From positions 77,041-97,971 of the forward strand of contig NW_014578071.1 of assembly GCF_000485595.1 (NCBI RefSeq): DNA of 20,931 nt, given 5' to 3'. Below the pieces are notes generated by a model. The model was not told the DNA's origin. It did no database searches and was given only the letters and a program-made list of their open reading frames with translations. Positions 1 to 9,170 of the stretch are shown here, piece after piece (within the stretch, counting starts at the first letter, position 1; each line of letters starts with the position of its first letter). The stretch comes from Priapulus caudatus. Taxonomy: Eukaryota > Priapulida > Priapulimorpha > Priapulimorphida > Priapulidae. A program made the position numbers and the translations under genes.

Positions 1-130
1 TTCTTTTCTCTCACTCTATCTCTTCTCTCTTACTCGCGCGCGCTCTTTCTCTGTTTCTATATACCTCTCGTACTCTCTGCTCTCTTTTTTCACCCCCTTC
101 TCATTCTTCCTACCCGCTCGTTCTCTTTCA
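1..130. repeat. Pyrimidine-rich (TC) low-complexity tract
   Basis: The first 130 bases are mostly C and T, with short TCTC and CTTT runs and a CGCGCGCG patch near 36-43. It is a degenerate TC microsatellite. The scaffold begins inside it, as contig ends often do in low-complexity sequence. Confidence 0.75.
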
Positions 131-402
131 CGATTTCACTGACTGTTTAGTAAACATTTTATGATCCACTCAGCTAATAAACAACATTAGCTGCGGCCCG
201 GCGGCGTTAATTTCCATTACACTGCGCTAAAACACACGACGCTCCCGCATTCACTCGTGTTGGCCGTGTTGCCGGTGACATTCGACAAACTTCATACAAC
301 TTCGATACAATCATCGAAAGATATTGTGGTCAGGAACCTATCGTCAGCACTACCGTTATCGCCATCGCCATCGCCATCGTCGTTACCGCTGTGCCTTGCC
401 CG
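131..402. other. Non-repetitive sequence, no gene seen
   Basis: This stretch is single-copy within the window, apart from a short GCCATC-type repeat at about 354-380. A reading frame opens at 324, but its first part is a translation of that repeat and no domain is recognisable. Confidence 0.5.
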
Positions 403-1045
403 CTTGTTACTGTAGTAAATCGTCGTGGTCAGTGCTGTGCCCCTCACCAATTAAGGCTGAGGTAGGGGGGAGTGGTAATGGGGGAGTAAGAGGGAGAGTA
501 AGGGGGAAGAGTAAGAGGGAGGGGGGTCGTTGTGACGGTGTCAGTGGGGAATTCTCTCCTCCTCTAATCACGGTGGAGAACGCGAGCAGTTAATGAGAGC
601 GCGGAAACTGCCCGACAGCATCCGTTTTAATTGCTATAAATCTGTCATCCTTCTGGACCGTGAAATATTTCGTACGTGCTATATATAGTATCTCGTAATT
701 CGCCAAGTTATATCGTATACTAATTAGTTTTTCCACATCGCGCCTGACTCTGTATTGCTTATGTGCGCTATGCCTAAGGAGGATGACGCGGTTAAATAAA
801 TTTTCGTCATTTCGTCAGCAACAGAACACGACAGCCATGGCGCGAATGAGCGAATCAAACTATGAGAACCACTAACCTCTTAAGAATAGATGTCCCTTAT
901 GGGTTATTAGTTAGTGCCAACCTTTTCACACTTATCTGGAGGGGACGGGTGGGCGCTAACACTAATTGCCCGTAGTGTATTTTTAAAGCAATTATAGATT
1001 TTAGTCGGAACCCTTTAACTCAACCGTCGGAAAATGCTCCATAAC
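403..1045 (+). repeat. Outer left arm of the large inverted repeat
   Basis: This block reappears as its reverse complement at 15968-16644. Matching landmarks include the 44 or so bases around 427-470 (near identical), the block around the TATACTAATTAGTTTTT segment near 715-731, the GCGGTTAAATAA segment near 789, and the TTTTCACACTTATCTGGAGG block near 923 (one base different from its partner). Similarity by eye is high, with scattered substitutions and small indels. It starts within GCTTGTTACTGTAGTAAATC and stops sharply after CATAAC at 1040-1045; beyond that the two copies share nothing obvious. An open frame across 430-593 matches a longer frame in the other arm, but it stops at a TAA at 591-593 while the other copy continues, so coding is not supported. 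Confidence 0.9.
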
Positions 1046-1636
1046 GGCATGCAGCATACAGGTTCTGGCGACTATCCACAAAACCCGTACTCGGGCTACG
1101 ATGAAACAGATGAAGATATTTTGCACTCATTCATAGTTCATCACAGTGGGTGCTTCCAACCGAAAAAATATACAGCTATAAGCGGTGAGAACATAACAGT
1201 TGAAGCCATACATGTGGGTAGAGCAGCATGCGGGTAGCGTGCTAGGACATAGCGTGTACTTTGGCGCATAGCTGTGCAAGATTCCAGCGCTTTCAATCAA
1301 CTGTTTACGTCTGTATAAAACAGACATGCATATACGTCTCGCGACATTTTTCCCCCGTGGCGCCGCAGCACGGTTTATGTTAAATTATAACAGAGACGAC
1401 GCAGTTGATTACTGTTTTTGAGAAAATAATTAACGGAACAGAGCGTGTAATCTCGCGGCTGTGCACGCGCGCTCTGCTGCATGTACACTGCGGCAGGCAA
1501 TTCCGTCAGCCTGCCCTGTGAGAGCCAGCCATTATGCTGCGAGATTTCAGCGCACGAGCATCGACTAGAACACTTAATTACGCGGTGGCTTCACCGTTAC
1601 GTACGCTCACAAGGCGTGCGGCAGCGGGAAGATGGT
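1046..1636. other. Unique sequence, no gene seen
   Basis: About 590 bases without repeats or a convincing gene. Short frames of 66-67 codons exist on both strands at 1034-1237 and 1127-1327, overlapping each other, with no recognisable motif. The sequence is not found in the mirrored position next to the other outer arm, so homology breaks at 1045. Confidence 0.5.
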
Positions 1637-1978
1637 GGCAGCGGGAGAGAGGGGGGAGAGAAAGTGGGGGAGGGGCAGAGGGGAGGGACAGATGGGGAGG
1701 GACAGATGGGGAGAGAAAGGGAGAGAGATGGAGCAAGAGAGAGAGAGGGAGATAAAGGGATTGAGAGATGGAGCGAGAGAGGGAGAGAGAAAGAGAGAGA
1801 GAGAGATAGAGCGAGAGAGAAAGAGAGAGAGAGAGAGATGGAGCGAGAGAGAGAGAGAGAGGGGAGAAAGAGAAAGAGGGAGAGACAGAGGGAGAGAGGG
1901 AGAGAGGAGAAAGAGAAAGAGAGAGAGAGAGTCAGAGAGAGAGAGAGAGAAAGAGAGAGAAGATAAAGAGAAAGAAAG

Positions 1979-2029
<51 letters not shown>

Positions 2030-2049
2030 GAGAGAAAGACAAAGAGAGC

Positions 2050-2101
<52 letters not shown>
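1637..2101. repeat. Compound microsatellite: GA-rich tract, (GT)19, (TA)n
   Basis: Positions 1637-2046 are almost entirely purine on the plus strand (GAGAGA with GGGA, AAAGA and GACA interruptions). They are followed by an uninterrupted GT run at 2052-2089, then TATATATATA to 2101. Open frames through here on both strands encode only Arg/Glu or Ser/Leu/His repeats and are artefacts of the repeat. Confidence 0.95.
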
Positions 2102-2398
2102 CAAATCATAACTCTAATACCATGCACTTCACTGCGTGCTTTGAATGACGGCGGTATATGGGAGGAACTGTAAGGCGAGTGCTTGACTACAGAGCGGCAA
2201 AAGATAAAACCACGCGCTTCCTTTTTATCATTTTGCGATCCAACTACTTCGATTTAAAGTATTCCCTAGCCCATACTAAGGGACATAGGTTAACTCAACG
2301 TGGAATCTTTTGTACTCAATTTTATGTGTTTCGGTTCAAAGTCAGAAGATATATATGCGCTCGACTGAGAAGATACACATACAGGTGGGCACATTATA
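2102..2398. other. Unique sequence, no gene seen
   Basis: Near 300 bases of non-repetitive, AT-leaning sequence. A frame of 86 codons at 2158-2418 has no recognisable domain. Confidence 0.45.
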
Positions 2399-2444
2399 GG
2401 GTGGACGGGGGTGAATAGGGTGGCTGTGGGTGAACGAGGGTGGG
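2399..2444 (+). other. Candidate G-quadruplex motif
   Basis: Six runs of three or more G (2399-2401, 2407-2411, 2418-2420, 2428-2430, 2438-2440, 2442-2444) are separated by loops of one to seven bases. This satisfies the usual four-run pattern for an intramolecular G-quadruplex. G-rich GGGTGGGC patches continue to about 2560 without full regularity. Confidence 0.5.
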
Positions 2445-2883
2445 TAGTAATTAGAGATGCAATGGGTGGGCCAAGAGTGTGGTGGCAGTGGTGAGTAGAT
2501 GATAACGACGGGATGTGTGTGCGCGGGTGAAGTTTTCGGGATGAGCTGGGTGGGCCAAGTTGTATTTCACTATCGCTAAAAGTTGCGCAGCTGTCCTTGC
2601 ACGCTGTCATCAGCGCACCTAGCGGATACTAACGGAAATAGATTTCGCAATGCAATATAGCAAGCGAGATTATTTTGTTAATTCGGAATTGCACACAGCG
2701 AGATTGCTCAAGATACGGTAAAATAGATCGTACGATAGGGTTACAGGTTGGGCTTACGTTCGCGATGGCAAAATTACGATTTTGCGTGATCGAGTGCCCG
2801 ACCAAATCACATTGCTCTCTTATTTCACGAAATTGAGCAGTAGCAGTTTGAAACTATGCTACATAGAGTAAACACTTCATAAG
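2445..2883. other. Unique sequence, G-rich at its start, no gene seen
   Basis: The GGTGGG-rich stretch fades by about 2560. The remainder is ordinary non-repetitive sequence without a frame worth calling. Confidence 0.5.
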
Positions 2884-2963
2884 GACAATATCAAGAGCTA
2901 ATAATACATCTTAGTATTATTAGCTAATAATACCTCTTGGTATTATTAGCTCTTGACAATATC
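2884..2963. mobile_element. Small palindromic MITE-like insertion with 9-bp target duplication
   Basis: A 62-bp element (2893-2954) starts with AAGAGCTAATAATAC and ends with GTATTATTAGCTCTT, which are exact reverse complements (15-bp terminal inverted repeats). It is flanked on each side by the 9-bp direct repeat GACAATATC (2884-2892 and 2955-2963). Inside, the whole element is palindromic except for two 6-base loops (ATCTTA and CTCTTG), so one strand can fold as a long hairpin or as two adjacent hairpins. Terminal inverted repeats, an exact flanking duplication and no coding capacity are the marks of a non-autonomous DNA transposon. A 9-bp duplication is typical of Mutator-like and a few other superfamilies, but the family cannot be fixed from one copy. 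Confidence 0.7.
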
Positions 2964-3014
2964 CCTATATTACTCCTACCTCGCCCATACTGTATGCCTA
3001 ATCGTTATCCAATG

Positions 3015-3094
3015 ATAACCATAAACCTAATCCTAACCAGAATCCTAACTCTAACCCTAACCCTAACCCAAACCCTAACCCTAACCCTAACCCT
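3015..3094 (-). repeat. Interstitial telomeric repeat (CCCTAA on plus strand)
   Basis: The sequence begins with variants (AACCATAAACCTAATCC) and becomes nearly perfect CCCTAA units at 3051-3094, ending abruptly in CCCTGCCGG. The unit is the C-strand of TTAGGG. It lies about 50 bases after the MITE-like element. Confidence 0.9.
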
Positions 3095-3189
3095 GCCGGC
3101 TAGTAACTCTCCCTCTATCTCCCGTGCGAGGCGATCACACGAGTAAACTAGACAGAGGGCACTCAAAAAGAGTGCATACCTCCGCGAGC

Positions 3190-3469
3190 GTGTAACATGT
3201 GTACATGTGTATAACAGCTGGCTCGCTGCTGGCTGCTGCTGGCTGGACGCCTTAAGGCGAGCTGCTGCCGACTGGACGGCCTAAAGCGAGCTGGTGCTGA
3301 ATCGATCGCGCCAACGCGTGTAACATGTATATATACATGTGTATAACAGCTGGCTCGCTGCTGGTTGCTGCTGACTGGACGCCCTAAGGCGAGCTGGTGC
3401 TGAATCGATCGCGCCAACGCGTGTAACATGTATATATACATGTGTATAACAGCTGGCTCGCTGCTGGCT
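3190..3469 (+). repeat. Three-copy tandem repeat of about 103 bp with internal palindromes
   Basis: Copies begin at 3190, 3318 and 3421 with GTGTAACATGT and share TGTATAACAGCTGGCTCGCT. Copy 1 is longer because of an internal duplication of the CTGGACG...GCGAGCTG piece; copy 3 is cut short by the CA repeat. Copies 2 and 3 contain a perfect 18-bp palindrome, ACATGTATATATACATGT (3323-3340 and 3426-3443). Copy 1 has the perfect 12-bp palindrome CGCCTTAAGGCG (3248-3259). Open frames here are products of the repeat. Confidence 0.9.
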
Positions 3470-3531
3470 ACACACACACACGAACACACACACGAACACA
3501 CACACGAACACACACACACGAACACACACAC
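3468..3531. repeat. (CA)n microsatellite with regular CGAA interruptions
   Basis: Runs of CACACACA are broken every 12 to 14 bases by CGAA, so the array has a second-level period above the dinucleotide. Confidence 0.9.
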
Positions 3532-3543
3532 GGGAGCGATTAC

Positions 3544-3578
3544 ATTACCTCCCTGCAACTCCGTTGCGCGGAGGTAAT
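3544..3578. other. Compact hairpin
   Basis: ATTACCTCC (3544-3552) pairs with GGAGGTAAT (3570-3578), and inside it GCAAC (3555-3559) pairs with GTTGC (3563-3567), leaving a 2x2 internal loop and a 3-base TCC loop. That is 14 base pairs in 35 bases. No promoter or terminator context is recognised, so it is listed only as an inverted repeat. Confidence 0.6.
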
Positions 3579-4104
3579 TAGATCCTGCGTGTTTGATCGT
3601 GCGAACATTTCGGCACCAGCTCTGAAGAGTTATGCACCGGATCGAGAGAGCGAGAGAGAGAGCGAGCGAGTTATACACACGCTGCTATACATACCGCTAA
3701 TGCATGGATAATGATTATAGTGCTATTGTACACGGTAAACACACGTACGCGAGCGTGCACACCCGCCAGACGATTGCAGATCGTTAGCAGCAATACAACC
3801 CCGCGTGCGGCAAATGCGAAAAATGATTATGATGAGATAAATTAAACAGCCGCAAATGTGATCATAGCTCGTCGTCGTGTATAGGGTGTTGTTTTTCATG
3901 TCGTCACGTGACACGTCGATGAAGCTAGCTGGGGATTGACGTCGCCGCTGCAGGGCGCGGCGAGCGAATTACGCTCCCGTTGTGCTTACGGGACGTCGGC
4001 ACGTGTGGGCAACCGGGGATTAAAGTTGTGCGATCGCGGCGCCATCTGTGACTCGTATGTAAATCGCGTAATCTCTGTGTAAACTTCGTGCGGTGCGCGG
4101 CTTT
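3579..4104. other. Unique, CpG-containing sequence, no gene seen
   Basis: A short GAGAGCGAG patch lies near 3644-3670. The rest is non-repetitive, with several CpG-rich segments (about 3930-4060). No frame of useful length is open, and no promoter elements can be assigned with confidence. Confidence 0.45.
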
Positions 4105-4252
4105 ATGCTGCTGCTGCTGCTGGTGATGATGATGATGATGATGATGCTACTGCTGCTGGTGATTATGATGATGATGATGCTACTGCTGCTGCTGCCGCTG
4201 CTGCTGGTGATAATGATGATGATGCTACTGCTGCTGCTACTGCTGTTGCTGA
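4105..4252 (+). repeat. Compound trinucleotide array alternating CTG and ATG blocks
   Basis: Blocks of CTG alternate with blocks of ATG through a recurring junction, CTGGTGAT followed by (G/T/A)ATG. Three CTG-to-ATG cycles are visible, then a final CTG block ending in GCTGTTGCTGAG. The 22 bases at 4203-4224 are the exact reverse complement of 13084-13105 in the large CAG/CAT array on the other side of the window's centre. Leu/Met frames through it are repeat translations. Confidence 0.9.
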
Positions 4253-4441
4253 GAGGCAAAAATACAGAGAGCGCGCGGAGAGAGAGAGAGAGAGACAGAC
4301 AAAAAATACAGAGAGGCGCGCGCCGAGAGAGAGAAAGAGAGAAGATGAGAGAGAGAGAGAGAGAGAGAGAGCGGCGCGAGAGAGAGAGAGAGAGAGCGCG
4401 CGAGAGAGAGAACGAGCGAGCGAGAGGGGCGAGAAAGAGAA
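4253..4441. repeat. GA-rich tract with GCGCGC patches
   Basis: GAGAGA runs are broken by GGCGCGCGCC-type segments (4314-4326 and 4398-4404) and by a repeated AAAAATACAGAGAG (4258-4271 and 4303-4316). Purine-rich on the plus strand. Confidence 0.9.
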
Positions 4442-4832
4442 AATAACTTAGCCATGCAGACACGGCGGTCACGCTTTGTAACAGTGTTAGTCATGCAAAC
4501 ACGACACGTAACCCCATTCGCAGTCTTTTCGTTTTTTTTTCAGTTTTGACATCTTGACGTACATGCAAGCGTAGAATTAATTTCTGTCTCTTTCTTTCGC
4601 TTTTTCGCTCGAACGCGCGTATTTGCAATGTGAAGTCGGCGATTGCGACGTGCGCAACGTAACGTTATGACGTTAGCTCTGATTGAAGTGTCGGACGTCG
4701 ATCGAACATCATGTTTGCCTGCACAATCATATCGCGTACTAGCAATATTTCTCGCCAGCGCTTTAATTTGATTGCGTACGGGCGTGTGTTCGTTGCCCAT
4801 GTTTAATTGTTTCCAAATTTCGCATATATGCA
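4442..4832. other. Unique sequence, no gene seen
   Basis: It begins with two similar pieces, GCCATGCAGACACG (4452) and GTCATGCAAACACGACACG (4490), and has a poly-T run near 4531-4540. Nothing else is recognised. Confidence 0.45.
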
Positions 4833-4851
4833 TATGTGTGTCTTTCTGTGG

Positions 4852-4908
<57 letters not shown>

Positions 4909-4946
4909 TGTCTGTGTTGTGTGCGTGTGTGGCGTGCGTGGCGTTG

Positions 4947-4977
<31 letters not shown>

Positions 4978-5090
4978 GCGTGTGTGTGTGCGCGCGTGTG
5001 TGCATGTGTGTGCGCATGTCTCGTCACGCGTGTATGCATGCGAGCGCGTGCGTGTGGGATTGTGTACGCGTGCGTCGTGCGTGACTTTGT
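4833..5090. repeat. GT microsatellite with TGCG variants
   Basis: Long GTGTGT runs (densest 4850-4970) pass into mixed TGTGCGCGCG sequence to about 5090. Alternating purine-pyrimidine sequence of this kind favours Z-DNA. Cys/Val-rich frames on plus and His/Thr-rich frames on minus are artefacts. Confidence 0.95.
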
Positions 5091-5308
5091 GGGCGCGCGT
5101 ACTTGCATCACGAGGCGGGACCTCATTTGAGAAGCGCATGTGTTTAACAGAATACCTAGCATTGTACGCCTGTAATAACGCTTGATTTTGCCCGTGCGAT
5201 CAAATTTTATCTCGTGTTTGCTCTTTCCGACTCCGACGATGTGTGTACAGGGAACTCTCGTTGTCTCTCCATTCTGGCTCACGATGGGACATTTACTATA
5301 CATTTAGA

Positions 5309-5428
5309 TCATCATCAGCAGCAGCAGCGCAGTAGCAGCAGCAGTAGTAGTTCAGTAGCAGCAGCACGCAGCTAGCAGCAGTAGCAGCAGCAGGCAGAAG
5401 CAGCTAGCAGCAGCAGCAGCAGCAGCAT
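5309..5428. repeat. CAG trinucleotide array
   Basis: CAG units are interrupted by TAG (CAGTAG), CGCAG and CTAGCAG. TAG units and frame-shifting insertions argue against a polyglutamine-coding exon. The array lies 22 bases before the assembly gap. Confidence 0.9.
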
Positions 5429-5450
5429 CCTAGGCATGCGAATACGCAGT

Positions 5451-5475
5451 NNNNNNNNNNNNNNNNNNNNNNNNN
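5451..5475. other. Assembly gap (25 N)
   Basis: Exactly 25 undetermined bases between a CAG array and a TC-rich tract. A run of this length is probably a placeholder set by software, so the true gap size is unknown. Joins across it should not be trusted without reads. Confidence 0.98.
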
Positions 5476-5600
5476 TCTCTTTTTTTTCTCCTCTCTCTCT
5501 CTGGTCTATCTCTCTCTCAGTCTCCAGCTCCGATGTCTATCGCAAACCTATTGCTACGTATCTCTCTCTCTCTACCTCTCTTTTCAACTCTTGTGTCTAC
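5476..5600. repeat. TC-rich microsatellite tract
   Basis: TCTCTCTC runs with interruptions (CAGTCTCCAGCTCC, GTCTATCGC) follow the gap. Confidence 0.8.
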
Positions 5601-5812
5601 TCTCCAACTCCTGTCTTTATATTTATATATGTTATTACTCCGCCAAGGTTGGCAGGAGTTATGTTTTTCACCAGGCGTGTTTTGTTGGTTTGTGCGTGTA
5701 TCAGGCAACTTGAAAAGTTATGAGGTTGTCATAATTTCTCAGGACTAGGTCAGAAATCGCCTAACTTGAAGTGGTGAGATTTGATGGTGACTCGGATCCA
5801 ATATTAATTATT

Positions 5813-5832
5813 AATTAATTAGCTAATTAATT
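5813..5832. other. Perfect 20-bp AT palindrome at the edge of the inner left arm
   Basis: AATTAATTAG followed by CTAATTAATT is a perfect self-complementary 20-mer. It overlaps the first base or two of the inner left arm (homology with the right copy begins at about 5831). More ATTAATTA sequence precedes it. Confidence 0.7.
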
Positions 5833-7132
5833 TTTACAGTGAGGAATTGAGCTGCCTGGCGGAGGTCCTGCTGCTTTCCGAGTGCTCTGTTACTATTGTT
5901 ATGATTTGTATTCGCAGGCTAGCTCGGTTATGCCAAATATTAGTATTACACCGAATTGCCAGACGCGACAACGAGTCTAATCTATCGTATGCATGCTGGT
6001 TGTATAATCCAGTGATAGTCGGACGAGTAGCGCCAGTAGTTAACGAGTAGGAGATCCTGCCACACAGACGGTTCACTGTTCTGTCTGGAAAGCTTTAAAT
6101 AGCTTATGAATAGATACGTTTATAGTTAGTATTATAAAGCGCACTTATGCGTGGCTGCGTTACAATTCTAGCCATAGTCTGGTTTCACTGGTGATAAATC
6201 TAAGTATAATGATAATGTTTGGATAGGTAATTTGCGGTTGGGGTATGGTTGGGCTTAGTGTTGGGCGTTAGCGGCGTAGGGTGATGGATGGGGTTATGGC
6301 TTTAGCATTAGTGTATGGTTAGGACTAGGTGTAGGGCGTTACGAATTCGCGTTAGGTTTTAACAGTAGATGCAGGGTTTAGGCTAGGTTCGGGTAGGGTT
6401 TGGTTCGGTTATGGGTATATGGTTAGGGAGGTTAGGCGGTAGGGTTTATGTTGGATATGGTTAAGGGTAGAGTCAGGCGTTAGACTAGGGTTAGTTTAAC
6501 ATTAGGGTAGGGTGTGGAGGGACAGGATTAGCGGTTAGGTTATGGTTGGGGTAATGGTTAGGGGTAGGGTTTAGAAGTAGGTTAGGGTTATGGTGAGAGT
6601 TAAGGTTAGAGTTTGGTTGGTGTAGCGTTAAGGGTTGAAGAGGTTCAGGTTGGGTTAGGGTAGATTAGGTTTAGAAGTAAGACAGCATAATCTTGTTTCA
6701 TGATTGTCAATAATGTTTGTTTCACGCAACTGTTGTCTCCGAATGCGCTGCTCACAGCGTGCATCGTAGGCGATCAGCAGCTCATTAGCAACCGATTCGT
6801 CGGCTATAAACGGGTTCTTGCTTAATCGCATCATTAAGTAAAAGTATCAATCTACTTATGGATAATGACGATTTACCAAATACAATCTGGGATCAGGCGC
6901 TGCGGCTCTCTCTATTCGCTAATGCGGTCTCTCTATTCTTTACGCGTCTCTCTTGAATTTTCATTGGTTTAGCGGCGCGAATTAACGTTGAAGAGGAAAA
7001 CTTCAAGGACGACTTCCCGGATGTGTAATGTGCAGGGGGCGAGACAATTACTGCGCGCACGGGCGCCGACGTGCCGCCTATGACGTGGACACGGATGATT
7101 GGCCGTGCCGTTCGTCGGATACGTTGATATAT
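5831..7132 (+). repeat. Inner left arm of the large inverted repeat
   Basis: The whole block is the reverse complement of 9981-11338 with substitutions and small indels. Matching points include the start (ACAGTGAGGAATTGAGCTGC, one base from its partner at 11316-11334), GATAGTCGGACGAGTAGCGCC near 6016, the telomeric array 6228-6682, the GACAGCATAATC segment near 6681, the three ATTC/GGTCTCTCT units near 6909-6955, and the end GTACGTTGATATAT-like segment at 7120-7132. Order and orientation are kept throughout, so the block was copied as one piece. Short similar peptides can be read in both arms near 7028-7125, but the frames do not stay in register, so coding is not supported. Confidence 0.93.
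6228..6682 (+). repeat. Degenerate telomeric (TTAGGG-like) array, G-rich strand up
   Basis: About 450 bases of GGTTAGGG-like units of 5-8 bases with heavy point variation (TTATGG, TTTAGG, TTGGGG, TCAGGC). It lies wholly inside the inner left arm. Specific variants are shared with the C-rich array at 10449-10925, for example GAATTCGCGTTAGGTTTTAA here (near 6342) opposite a one- to two-base variant near 10766, and TTTAACATTAGGGTAGGG near 6494 opposite its reverse complement near 10632. Confidence 0.9.
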
Positions 7133-7162
7133 CCTCGTCGCCTCAGCGCGCCCGCATTTCTT

Positions 7163-7177
7163 GTGCTGCTGTTGCTG

Positions 7178-7209
<32 letters not shown>

Positions 7210-7648
7210 GCTACTGATGCTGCCCATGAAACTGCTGCTGCGCTGCTGCTGCTGCTGGCATGCTTGCCTGCTACTACTGCTGCTATGCTGTTGCCTACTA
7301 CTGCTACTGTGCACTGCTGCTGCTACTGCCTGCTACTGCTGTACTGCCTGCTTCACTGCTGCTGACTACTGCTCCTGCGCTGATGTGCATGTACATTTTT
7401 TTTTTCTAATATTTTTTTTTCTTTATGCTGCTACACCGCCGCTGCTGCCTGATACTACTACTGCTCTGCTGCCTGCTGCTGCGCCTAGTTAAATTGGCCT
7501 TTTACTTAACTTTTGCTATGCTGTATGCCGCTGCTGCTACTGGCTGCTGATGCTGCTTACTACTTGGTGCGTGCTACTGCCGCTGCTGCCTGCTGCTGAC
7601 TATGCCGCTGCCGCTGCTGCTACTGCTACTGCTGATGCTGCTGCTGGT
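7163..7648. repeat. CTG trinucleotide array with ACT, TGC and poly-T interruptions
   Basis: CTG and TACTGC units dominate. Two poly-T runs at 7396-7432 split the array. A frame of 154 codons through it reads as Leu/Cys repeat and is a consequence of the triplet array. It starts about 30 bases after the inner left arm ends. Confidence 0.92.
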
Positions 7649-7689
7649 GCGTGGTGGCGACGTGCGTTTGGTGCTGCTGTTGGCCTGGA

Positions 7690-7930
7690 TGGTGGTGGTG
7701 TGGTGTGTGCGGTGTGTGAGTGTAGGTGCGTGTGTGTGTATGGTGGGTGTGTGTGATGTGTGTGTGATGTTTGTGTGGTGGGGGTGTGTGTGTGTGTGTG
7801 TGTTGTGTGTGTGTGTGTGGTGTGTGTTGTGTAGTGTGTGTGTGTATGTGTGTGTGTGTGTGTGTATGTGTGTGTGTGTGTGGGTGTGTGCCATTGTGTG
7901 TTGTGTGTGTGTTGTGTCGTGTGTGGTGTA
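7690..7930. repeat. GT microsatellite
   Basis: Long GTGTGT runs interrupted by GGTG, ATG and TTGTG. Frames on both strands translate only the repeat. Confidence 0.95.
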
Positions 7931-8352
7931 CGGTATGGTCAGTTGGCTATTTATTAACGCTTTCAAAGAGACACCGTTAGCACTGTGTAGGATTTCGCGC
8001 CCGGGGAGCAGAGAGGACGAGAGCTTATGCATTATGTAACCACGGCCCCGGACGTCAGCAGCGGAATGCGAGGTTTACCTAGCCCCGCTGCGTTTGCATT
8101 AGAAACAACTGTCTATAACGAAAATAACAGCTTCTGTGCGGTCGATGGCGGCGTATGATTGCGTGTATATAGTCTCTGTGTGTTTGCTGGTCTAAACGCG
8201 GGTTGTGTGCGTGTGGGTTATGTACTAATTGTATATATACACTACGCGCGATATATTCATAACGCTATCTGTGACACTAGTCGAATTTCATCGCAGTTAT
8301 AGCCAAATAGTGAGATATAGTAGATTTCCGGTGTTAATGTTGACGCAGTTAG

Positions 8353-8357
<5 letters not shown>
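7931..8357. other. Unique sequence near the centre of symmetry, no gene seen
   Basis: Non-repetitive apart from a short GTGTATATAC palindromic patch near 8230. No supported reading frame, and no match found in the mirrored position. Confidence 0.45.
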
Positions 8358-8408
<51 letters not shown>

Positions 8409-8600
8409 GACGAGAGAGAGAGAAAAAAAGAGCGAGAGCGAGAGCGAGAGCGAGAGCGAGAGCGAGAGAGAGAAAGAGCGAGAGCGAGAGAGATTAAGAG
8501 AAAGAGCGCGCGATAGATAGATAAATCGAGAGAGCGAGAAAGCGAAAGAGAAAGATAGATTGAGAGAGGAAAGAGAGAGATGGAGACAGCAGATAAGGAA
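8358..8600. repeat. GA microsatellite with perfect (GA)24 and a GAGAGC hexamer block
   Basis: Positions 8358-8405 are an uninterrupted 48-base GA run. At 8430-8467 the unit becomes GAGAGC, repeated about five times, and degenerate purine sequence follows to about 8600. The midpoints of the large inverted-repeat arms fall in or just beside this tract. Long homopurine mirror repeats can form triplex (H-) DNA. Confidence 0.95.
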
Positions 8601-9155
8601 ACCATCTGCAAGAGATGACCAAGAGAAGACAGAGCAGCAGTCTGAGATCGGCCATCCGAAATCGCGAGCCAGCCACCCACACCACACAATACAACAGTTA
8701 GCCCTAGCCCTAGCACTAATCGTAAACCAGATTTAATTGCTCACAGCATAATTTCTCAGCGGAGCCTGAAATGAACCCAAACCGAAACCCGTACACAACC
8801 ACACATCTATTATATTTTTTATATTATAATATTTATTATAATTATATATTACACACATAGATTATAAGATTTCACCCAGAAGGCAACCAGTGTTAGATGG
8901 GTTAGAAAGGCGGCAGCTGCTGGTGAAGCCTGACGCTATAATTGCTGTCGCGTAGTCATGCCCTGTCACGCAAGCTCTTTATTTATATTCAAGCAAGAGG
9001 GGCTTTTAACCCAATACGATCGGCTTATTGTTCGAGTAATTCTTTTTCGGGTGCTTTTGTAGAAGAATTACTCACAGCATCACATGTCCGTGTGGTGAAC
9101 TGCATTGCCACATGGCTCCTGGTTATAGCTCTCATGTCGAGCTAATGTGGTTGAA
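8601..9155. other. Unique sequence with an AT-rich patch and a hairpin, no gene seen
   Basis: It contains three telomere-like GCCCTA units at 8698-8720 (weak), an AT-rich segment at 8807-8860 that can fold on itself, and the hairpin listed at 9034-9073. A frame at 8942-9145 has no recognisable domain. Confidence 0.5.
9034..9073. other. Hairpin with 11-bp perfect stem
   Basis: GAGTAATTCTT (9034-9044) and AAGAATTACTC (9063-9073) are exact reverse complements separated by 18 bases. No T-run or gene end adjoins it, so no terminator is implied. Confidence 0.6.
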
Positions 9156-9170
9156 AATGGCGAGATTCTG

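Noticed and set aside
9034-9073. Inverted repeat as a bacterial-type terminator
   Set aside because: No T-run and no gene upstream, and the window is eukaryotic in character.
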